This document shows, one piece after another, positions 30,211 to 40,342 of a DNA stretch of 64,000 bases. The translations under genes and the position numbers were made by a program. Each line of letters begins with the position of its first letter. Positions within the stretch are counted from its first letter, which is position 1. The notes under the pieces are model-generated. The model was not told the DNA's origin. It did no database searches and saw only the letters and a list, made by a program, of their open reading frames with translations. Origin of the DNA: Procambarus clarkii (lineage: Eukaryota; Arthropoda; Malacostraca; Decapoda; Cambaridae); assembly GCF_040958095.1 (NCBI RefSeq), contig NC_091227.1, forward strand, positions 19,349,210 to 19,413,209, written 5' to 3'.

Positions 30211-33200
30211 AAAATGTCTGAAATGTCGGAAATTTGAATCCTGAGCGTGAGTTTTGAGCCGAATTCTGACTCTTTGCACCTATTTTCAGTTTCATATTAC
30301 GATGAGGCACACCGAAAATATGCCAATTACTGTAAACGGCGATGGGTCATATTTTGCCCAAACTCCCCTGCAGTTTTCAAAATGTCTGAAATGTCGGAAA
30401 TTTGACTCCTAAGCGTGATTTTTTATCCGAATTCTGACTCTCTGCACCTATTTTCAGTTTCCAATTATGACTTTTTATACCGAAAATATGCCAATTACTG
30501 AAAACGGCGATGGGTCATATTTTGCCCAAACCCCCCTGCAGTTATTATAATGTCTGAAATGTTGGAAATTTGACTCCTGAGCGTGATTTTTTATCCGAAT
30601 TCTGACTCTCTGCACCTAATTTCAGTTTCAAATTACAACTTTTTAAACCGAAAATATGCCAATTACTGAAAACGGCGATGGGTCATATTTTGCCCAAACC
30701 CCCCTGCAGTTTTCAAAATGTCTGAGATGTCGGAAATTTGACTCCTGAGCGTGATTTTTGAGCCGAATTCTGACTCTCTGCACCTATTTTCAGTTTCAAA
30801 TTACGACGTTTCATACCGAAAATATGCCAATTACTGAAAACGGCGATGGGTCATATTTTTCCCAAACCCCCCTGCAGTTTTCAAAATGTCTGAAATGTCG
30901 GAAATTTGACTCCTGAGCGTGATTTTTTAGCCGAATTCTGACTCTCTGCACCTATTTTCAGTTTCAAATTACGACGTTTCTTATCGAAAATATGCCAATT
31001 ACTGTAAACGGCGATGGGTCATATTTTGCCCAAACCCCCCCTGCAGTTTTCAAAATGTCTGAAATGTCGGAAATTTGACTCCTGAGCGTGATTTTTTAGC
31101 CGAATTCTGACTCTCTGCACCTATTTTCAGTTTCAAATTACGACGTTTCTTATCGAAAATATGCCAATTACTGTAAACGGCGATGGGTCATATTTTGCCC
31201 AAACCCCCCTGCAGTTTTCAAAATGTCTGAAATGTCGGAAATTTGACTCCTAAGCGTGATTTTTTATCCGAATTCTGACTCTCTGCACCTATTTTCAGTT
31301 TCCAATTATGACTTTTTATACCGAAAATATGCCAATTACTGAAAACGGCGATGGGTCATATTTTGCCCAAACCCCCCTGCAGTTATTATAATGTCTGAAA
31401 TGTTGGAAATTTGACTCCTGAGCGTGATTTTTTATCCGAATTCTGACTCTCTGCACCTAATTTCAGTTTCAAATTACAACTTTTTAAACCGAAAATATGC
31501 CAATTACTGAAAACGGCGATGGGTCATATTTTGCCCAAACCCCCCCTGCAGTTTTCAAAATGTCTGAAATGTCGGAAATTTGACTCCTGAGCGTGATTTT
31601 TTAGCCGAATTCTGACTCTCTGCACCTATTTTCAGTTTCAAATTACGACGTTTCTTATCGAAAATATGCCAATTACTGTAAACGGCGATGGGTCATATTT
31701 TGCCCAAACCCCCCTGCAGTTATTATAATGTCTGAAATGTTGGAAATTTGACTCCTGAGCGTGATTTTTTATCCGAATTCTGACTCTCTGCACCTAATTT
31801 CAGTTTCAAATTACAACTTTTTAACCCGAAAATATGCCAATTACTGAAAACGGCGATGGGTCATATTTTGCCCAAACCCCCCTGCAGTTTTCAAAATGTC
31901 TGAGATGTCGGAAATTTGACTCCTGAGCGTGATTTTTTATCCAAATTCTGACTCTCTGCACCTATTTTCAGTTTCAAATTACGACGTTTCATAACGAAAA
32001 TATGCCAATTACTGAAAACGGCGATGGGTCATATTTTGCCCAAACCCGCCTGCAGTTTTTAAAATGTATGAAATGTCGGAAATTTGACTCATAAGCGTGA
32101 TTTTTGAGCCGAATTCTGACTCTCTGCACCTATTTTCAGTTTCATATTACGACGAGGCATACCGAAAATATGCCAATTACTGTAAAAGGCGATGGGTCAT
32201 ATTTTGCCCAAACCCCCCTGCAGTTTTCAAAATGTCTGAAATGTCGGAAATTTGACTCCTGAGCGTGATTTTTGAGCCGAATTCTGACTCTCTGCAACAA
32301 TTTTCAGTTTCAAATTACGACGTTTCATACCGAAAATATGCCAATTACTGAAAATTGCGATGGGTCATATTTAGCCCAAACCCCCCTGCAGTTTTTAAAA
32401 TGTATGAAATGTCGGAAATTTGACTCATAAGCGTGATTTTTGAGCCGAATTCTGACTCCCTGCACCTATTTTCAGTTTCAAATTACGACGTTTCATACCG
32501 AAAATATGCCAATTACTGTAAACGGCGATGGGTCATATTTTGCCCAAACCCCCCTGCAGTTTTCAAAATGTCTGAAATGTCGGAAATTTGAATCCTGAGC
32601 GTGAGTTTTGAGCCGAATTCTGACTCTTTGCACCTATTTTCAGTTTCATATTACGATGAGGCACACCGAAAATATGCCAATTACTGTAAACGGCGATGGG
32701 TCATATTTTGCCCAAACTCCCCTGCAGTTTTCAAAATGTCTGAAATGTCGGAAATTTGACTCCTAAGCGTGATTTTTTATCCGAATTCTGACTCTCTGCA
32801 CCTATTTTCAGTTTCCAATTATGACTTTTTATACCGAAAATATGCCAATTACTGAAAACGGCGATGGGTCATATTTTGCCCAAACCCCCCTGCAGTTATT
32901 ATAATGTCTGAAATGTTGGAAATTTGACTCCTGAGCGTGATTTTTTATCCGAATTCTGACTCTCTGCACCTAATTTCAGTTTCAAATTACAACTTTTTAA
33001 ACCGAAAATATGCCAATTACTGAAAACGGCGATGGGTCATATTTTGCCCAAACCCCCCTGCAGTTTTCAAAATGTCTGAGATGTCGGAAATTTGACTCCT
33101 GAGCGTGATTTTTTATGCGAATTCTGACTCTCTGCACCTATTTTCAGTTTCAAATTACGACGTTTCATACCGAAAATATGCCAATTCTGAAAACGGCGAT

Positions 33201-36200
33201 GGGTCATATTTTTCCCAAACTCCCCTGCAGTTTTCAAAATGTCTGAAATGTCGGAAATTTGACTCCTGAGCGTGATTTTTTAGCCGAATTCTGACTCTCT
33301 GCACCTATTTTCAGTTTCAAATTACGACGTTTCTTATCGAAAATATGCCAATTACTGTAAACGGCGATGGGTCATATTTTGCCCAAACCCCCCCTGCAGT
33401 TTTCAAAATGTCTGAAATGTCGGAAATTTGACTCCTGAGCGTGATTTTTTAGCCGAATTCTGACTCTCTGCACCTATTTTCAGTTTCAAATTACGACGTT
33501 TCTTATCGAAAATATGCCAATTACTGTAAACGGCGATGGGTCATATTTTGCCCAAACCCCCCTGCAGTTTTCAAAATGTCTGAAATGTCGGAAATTTGAC
33601 TCCTAAGCGTGATTTTTTATCCGAATTCTGACTCTCTGCACCTATTTTCAGTTTCCAATTATGACTTTTTATACCGAAAATATGCCAATTACTGAAAACG
33701 GCGATGGGTCATATTTTGCCCAAACCCCCCTGCAGTTATTATAATGTCTGAAATGTTGGAAATTTGACTCCTGAGCGTGATTTTTTATCCGAATTCTGAC
33801 TCTCTGCACCTAATTTCAGTTTCAAATTACAACTTTTTAAACCGAAAATATGCCAATTACTGAAAACGGCGATGGGTCATATTTTGCCCAAACCCCCCTG
33901 CAGTTTTCAAAATGTCTGAGATGTCGGAAATTTGACTCCTGAGCGTGATTTTTGAGCCGAATTCTGACTCTCTGCACCTATTTTCAGTTTCAAATTACGA
34001 CGTTTCATACCGAAAATATGCCAATTACTGAAAACGGCGATGGGTCATATTTTTCCCAAACCCCCCTGCAGTTTTCAAAATGTCTGAAATGTCGGAAATT
34101 TGACTCCTGAGCGTGATTTTTTAGCCGAATTCTGACTCTCTGCACCTATTTTCAGTTTCAAATTACGACGTTTCTTATCGAAAATATGCCAATTACTGTA
34201 AACGGCGATGGGTCATATTTTGCCCAAACCCCCCTGCAGTTTTCAAAATGTCTGAGATGTCGGAAATTTGACTCCTGAGCGTGATTTTTGAGCCGAATTC
34301 TGACTCTCTGCACCTATTTTTAGTTTCAAATTACGACGTTTCATACCGAAAATATGCCAATTACTGAAAACGGCGATGGGTCATATTTTTCCCAAACCCC
34401 CCTGCAGTTTTCAAAATGTCTGAAATGTCGGAAATTTGACTCCTAAGCGTGATTTTTTAGCCGAATTCTGACTCTCTGCACCTATTTTCAGTTTCAAATT
34501 ACGACGTTTCATACCGAAAATATGCCAATTACTGAAAACGGCGATGGGTCATATTTTGCCCAAACCCCCCTGCAGTTTTCAAAATGTCTGAAATGTCGGA
34601 AATTTGACTCCTAAGCGTGATTTTTTATCCGAATTCTGACTCTCTGCACCTATTTTCAGTTTCCAATTATGACTTTTTATACCGAAAATATGCCAATTAC
34701 TGAAAACGGCGATGGGTCATATTTTGCCCAAACCCCCCTGCAGTTATTATAATGTCTGAAATGTTGGAAATTTGACTCCTGAGCGTGATTTTTTATCCGA
34801 ATTCTGACTCTCTGCACCTAATTTCAGTTTCAAATTACAACTTTTTAAACCGAAAATATGCCAATTACTGAAAACGGCGATGGGTCATATTTTGCCCAAA
34901 CCCCCCTGCAGTTTTCAAAATGTCTGAGATGTCGGAAATTTGACTCCTGAGCGTGATTTTTTATCCAAATTCTGACTCTCTGCACCTATTTTCAGTTTCA
35001 AATTACGACGTTTCATAACGAAAATATGCCAATTACTGAAAACGGCGATGGGTCATATTTTGCCCAAACCCGCCTGCAGTTTTTAAAATGTATGAAATGT
35101 CGGAAATTTGACTCATAAGCGTGATTTTTGAGCCGAATTCTGACTCTCTGCACCTATTTTCAGTTTCATATTACGACGAGGCATACCGAAAATATGCCAA
35201 TTACTGTAAAAGGCGATGGGTCATATTTTGCCCAAACCCCCCTGCAGTTTTCAAAATGTCTGAAATGTCGGAAATTTGACTCCTGAGCGTGATTTTTGAG
35301 CCGAATTCTGACTCTCTGCAACAATTTTCAGTTTCAAATTACGACGTTTCATACCGAAAATATGCCAATTACTGAAAATTGCGATGGGTCATATTTAGCC
35401 CAAACCCCCCTGCAGTTTTTAAAATGTATGAAATGTCGGAAATTTGACTCATAAGCGTGATTTTTGAGCCGAATTCTGACTCCCTGCACCTATTTTCAGT
35501 TTCAAATTACGACGTTTCATACCGAAAATATGCCAATTACTGTAAACGGCGATGGGTCATATTTTGCCCAAACCCCCCTGCAGTTTTCAAAATGTCTGAA
35601 ATGTCGGAAATTTGAATCCTGAGCGTGAGTTTTGAGCCGAATTCTGACTCTTTGCACCTATTTTCAGTTTCATATTACGATGAGGCACACCGAAAATATG
35701 CCAATTACTGTAAACGGCGATGGGTCATATTTTGCCCAAACTCCCCTGCAGTTTTCAAAATGTCTGAAATGTCGGAAATTTGACTCCTAAGCGTGATTTT
35801 TTATCCGAATTCTGACTCTCTGCACCTATTTTCAGTTTCCAATTATGACTTTTTATACCGAAAATATGCCAATTACTGAAAACGGCGATGGGTCATATTT
35901 TGCCCAAACCCCCCTGCAGTTATTATAATGTCTGAAATGTTGGAAATTTGACTCCTGAGCGTGATTTTTTATCCGAATTCTGACTCTCTGCACCTAATTT
36001 CAGTTTCAAATTACAACTTTTTAAACCGAAAATATGCCAATTACTGAAAACGGCGATGGGTCATATTTTGCCCAAACCCCCCTGCAGTTTTCAAAATGTC
36101 TGAGATGTCGGAAATTTGACTCCTGAGCGTGATTTTTGAGCCGAATTCTGACTCTCTGCACCTATTTTCAGTTTCAAATTACGACGTTTCATACCGAAAA

Positions 36201-39200
36201 TATGCCAATTACTGAAAACGGCGATGGGTCATATTTTTCCCAAACCCCCCTGCAGTTTTCAAAATGTCTGAAATGTCGGAAATTTGACTCCTGAGCGTGA
36301 TTTTTTAGCCGAATTCTGACTCTCTGCACCTATTTTCAGTTTCAAATTACGACGTTTCTTATCGAAAATATGCCAATTACTGTAAACGGCGATGGGTCAT
36401 ATTTTGCCCAAACCCCCCCTGCAGTTTTCAAAATGTCTGAAATGTCGGAAATTTGACTCCTGAGCGTGATTTTTGAGCCGAATTCTGACTCTCTGCACCT
36501 ATTTTCAGTTTCAAATTACGACGTTTCTTATCGAAAATATGCCAATTACTGTAAACGGCGATGGGTCATATTTTGCCCAAACCCCCCTGCAGTTTTCAAA
36601 ATGTCTGAAATGTCGGAAATTTGACTCCTAAGCGTGATTTTTTATCCGAATTCTGACTCTCTGCACCTATTTTCAGTTTCCAATTATGACTTTTTATACC
36701 GAAAATATGCCAATTACTGAAAACGGCGATGGGTCATATTTTGCCCAAACCCCCCTGCAGTTATTATAATGTCTGAAATGTTGGAAATTTGACTCCTGAG
36801 CGTGATTTTTTATCCGAATTCTGACTCTCTGCACCTAATTTCAGTTTCAAATTACAACTTTTTAAACCGAAAATATGCCAATTACTGAAAACGGCGATGG
36901 GTCATATTTTGCCCAAACCCCCCTGCAGTTTTCAAAATGTCTGAGATGTCGGAAATTTGACTCCTGAGCGTGATTTTTGAGCCGAATTCTGACTCTCTGC
37001 ACCTATTTTCAGTTTCAAATTACGACGTTTCATACCGAAAATATGCCAATTACTGAAAACGGCGATGGGTCATATTTTTCCCAAACCCCCCTGCAGTTTT
37101 CAAAATGTCTGAAATGTCGGAAATTTGACTCCTGAGCGTGATTTTTTAGCCAAATTCTGACTCTCTGCACCTATTTTCAGTTTCAAATTACGACTTTTTA
37201 TACCGAAAATATGCCAATTACTGAAAACGGCGATGGGTCATATTTTGCCCAAACCCCCTGCAGTTTTCAAAATGTTTGAAATGTCGGAAATTTGACTCCT
37301 GAACATGATTTTTGAGCCGAATTCTGACTCTCTGCACCTATTTTCAGTTTCAAATTACGACGTTTCATACCGAAAATATGCCAATTACTGAAAACGGCGA
37401 TGGGTCATATTTAGCCCAAACCCCCCTGCAGTTTTCAAAATGTCTGAAATGTCGGAAATTTGACTCCTGAGCGTGATTTTTTATGCGAATTCTGACTCTC
37501 TGTACCTGTTTTCAGTTTTCATATTACGACTTTTTATACCGAAAATATGCCAATTACTGAAAACGGCGATGGGTCATATTTTGCCCAAACCCCCCTGCAG
37601 TTTTTAAAATGTATGAAATGTCGGAAATATGACTCCTAAGCGTGATTTTTGAGCCAAATTCTGACTCTCTGCACCTATTTTCAGTTTCAAATTACGACTT
37701 TTTATACCGAAAATATGCCAATTACTGAAAACGGCGATGGGTCATATTGTGCCCAAACCCCCTGCAGTTTTCAAAATGTCTGAAATGTCGGAAATTTGAC
37801 TCTTGAACATGATTTTTGAGCCGAATTCTGACTCTCTGCACCTATTTTCAGTTTCAAATTACGACGTTTCATACCGAAAATATGCCAATTACTGAAAACG
37901 GCGATGGGTCATATTTTGCCCAAACCCGCCTGCAGTTTTTAAAATGTATGAAATGTCGGAAATTTGACTCATAAGCGTGATTTTTGAGCCGAATTCTGAC
38001 TCTCTGCACCTATTTTCAGTTTCATATTACGACGAGGCATACCGAAAATATGCCAATTACTGTAAAAGGCGATGGGTCATATTTTGCCCAAACCCCCCTG
38101 CAGTTTTCAAAATGTCTGAAATGTCGGAAATTTGACTCCTGAGCGTGATTTTTGAGCCGAATTCTGACTCTCTGCAACAATTTTCAGTTTCAAATTACGA
38201 CGTTTCATACCGAAAATATGCCAATTACTGAAAATTGCGATGGGTCATATTTAGCCTAAACCCCCCTGCAGTTTTTAAAATGTATGAAATGTCGGAAATT
38301 TGACTCATAAGCGTGATTTTTGAGCCGAATTCTGACTCCCTGCACCTATTTTCAGTTTCAAATTACGACGTTTCATACCGAAAATATGCCAATTACTGTA
38401 AACGGCGATGGGTCATATTTTGCCCAAACCCCCCTGCAGTTTTCAAAATGTCTGAAATGTCGGAAATTTGAATCCTGAGCGTGAGTTTTGAGCCGAATTC
38501 TGACTCTTTGCACCTATTTTCAGTTTCATATTACGATGAGGCACACCGAAAATATGCCAATTACTGTAAACGGCGATGGGTCATATTTTGCCCAAACTCC
38601 CCTGCAGTTTTCAAAATGTCTGAAATGTCGGAAATTTGACTCCTAAGCGTGTTTTTTTATCCGAATTCTGACTCTCTGCACCTATTTTCAGTTTCCAATT
38701 ATGACTTTTTATACCGAAAATATGCCAATTACTGAAAACGGCAATGGGTCATATTTTGCCCAAACCCCCCTGCAGTTATTATAATGTCTGAAATGTTGGA
38801 AATTTGACTCCTGAGCGTGATTTTTTATCCGAATTCTGACTCTCTGCACCTAATTTCAGTTTCAAATTACAACTTTTTAAACCGAAAATATGCCAATTAC
38901 TGAAAACGGCGATGGGTCATATTTTGCCCAAACCCCCTGCAGTTTTCAAAATGTCTGAGATGTCGGAAATTTGACTCCTGAGCGTGATTTTTGAGCCGAA
39001 TTCTGACTCTCTGCACCTATTTTCAGTTTCAAATTACGACGTTTCATCCCGAAAATATGCCAATTACTGAAAACGGCGATGGGTCATATTTTTCCCAAAC
39101 CCCCCTGCAGTTTTCAAAATGTCTGAAATGTCGGAAATTTGACTCCTGAGCGTGATTTTTTAGCCGAATTCTGACTCTCTGCACCTATTTTCAGTTTCAA

Positions 39201-40293
39201 ATTACGACGTTTCTTATCGAAAATATGCCAATTACTGTAAACGGCGATGGGTCATATTTTGCCCAAACCCCCCCTGCAGTTTTCAAAATATCTGAAATGT
39301 CGGAAATTTGACTCCTGAGCGTGATTTTTTAGCCGAATTCTGACTCTCTGCACCTATTTTCAGTTTCAAATTACGACGTTTCTTATCGAAAATATGCCAA
39401 TTACTGTAAACGGCGATGGGTCATATTTTGCCCAAACCCCCCTGCAGTTATTATAATGTCTGAAATGTTGGAAATTTGACTCCTGAGCGTGATTTTTTAT
39501 CCGAATTCTGACTCTCTGCACCTAATTTCAGTTTCAAATTACAACTTTTTAACCCGAAAATATGCCAATTACTGAAAACGGCGATGGGTCATATTTTGCC
39601 CAAACCCCCCTGCAGTTTTCAAAATGTCTGAGATGTCGGAAATTTGACTCCTGAGCGTGATTTTTTATCCAAATTCTGACTCTCTGCACCTATTTTCAGT
39701 TTCAAATTACGACGTTTCATAACGAAAATATGCCAATTACTGAAAACGGCGATGGGTCATATTTTGCCCAAACCCGCCTGCAGTTTTTAAAATGTATGAA
39801 ATGTCGGAAATTTGACTCATAAGCGTGATTTTTGAGCCGAATTCTGACTCTCTGCACCTATTTTCAGTTTCATATTACGACGAGGCATACCGAAAATATG
39901 CCAATTACTGTAAAAGGCGATGGGTCATATTTTGCCCAAACCCCCCTGCAGTTTTCAAAATGTCTGAAATGTCGGAAATTTGACTCCTGAGCGTGATTTT
40001 TGAGCCGAATTCTGACTCTCTGCAACAATTTTCAGTTTCAAATTACGACGTTTCATACCGAAAATATGCCAATTACTGAAAATTGCGATGGGTCATATTT
40101 AGCCCAAACCCCCCTGCAGTTTTTAAAATGTATGAAATGTCGGAAATTTGACTCATAAGCGTGATTTTTGAGCCGAATTCTGACTCCCTGCACCTATTTT
40201 CAGTTTCAAATTACGACGTTTCATACCGAAAATATGCCAATTACTGTAAACGGCGATGGGTCATATTTTGCCCAAACCCCCTGCAGTTTTCAA
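28390..40293 (+). repeat. Satellite zone C: gene-proximal blocks of 11-18 monomers
   Basis: Diagnostic variants are CTTATCGAAAAT (CTTACCGAAAAT elsewhere), GTTATTATAATG (GTTATTAAAATG elsewhere), CTTTTTAAACCG, and a run of seven C before TGCAG. A monomer with GATGAGGCACACCG recurs at about 28454, 30304, 32658, 35682 and 38538. The spacings of 1850, 2354, 3024 and 2856 bp correspond to 11, 14, 18 and 17 monomers. The last monomer is cut at CTGCAGTTTTCAA (ending 40293), where unique DNA begins. Confidence 0.8.
37150..40293 (+). repeat. Intra-array duplication, copy 2, at the gene-side edge
   Basis: Second copy of the block at 27070-30210 (offset about 10.08 kb). It runs to the edge of the array, so the array-gene junction falls within what is internal sequence in copy 1. 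This argues that the edge was made by breakage or insertion within an existing array, or that the assembly joined two pieces here. Confidence 0.7.
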
Positions 40294-40342
40294 GAACAAC
40301 AACAACAACAGACAGTGTCAGTAGTGTGTTGTGATATGAAAT
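40294..40342 (+). promoter_or_regulatory. INTS7 5' leader and candidate initiator
   Basis: Only 49 bp separate the last satellite base from the INTS7 start codon. They hold an (AAC)n tract at 40295-40310 and TCAGTAG at 40318-40324, which fits the arthropod initiator TCAKTY imperfectly. If transcription starts at the A at 40320, the leader is about 23 nt and the -30 region lies in the final satellite monomer. An out-of-frame ATG at 40336 opens a 14-codon frame that overlaps the INTS7 start and stops at 40378-40380. No TATA box is evident in the unique part. Whether this is the whole promoter is inference. Confidence 0.35.

Larger units (their letters stand above)
1..40293 (+). repeat. 168-bp satellite DNA array, about 240 tandem monomers
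   Basis: A head-to-tail array with no orientation switch and no foreign insertion that I could see. Starting each unit at TCTGCACC, units begin at 1, 169, 328, 496 and 664, giving lengths of 168, 159, 168 and 168. A 166-bp form lacks one CT in GACTCTCTGCACC; the 159-bp form lacks 9 bp next to TGTCGGAAA. Landmarks in order are CACCTATTTTCAG, AATATGCCAATTACTG, GGCGATGGGTCATATTTTG, CAAACCCCCCTGCAG, GTCGGAAATTTGACTC and GAGCCGAATTCTGACTC. Most monomers carry one PstI (CTGCAG) and one EcoRI (GAATTC) site. The array is open at position 1 and ends within a monomer at about 40293, just before INTS7. Short open frames inside it recur with the repeat and are not genes. I cannot name the family; crayfish satellites with monomers of similar length are known. 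Confidence 0.98.

Noticed and set aside
1-40293. CRISPR-like regular repeats
   Set aside because: There are no short repeats with unique spacers; the whole 168-bp unit is repeated, as in satellite DNA, and the surroundings are eukaryotic.
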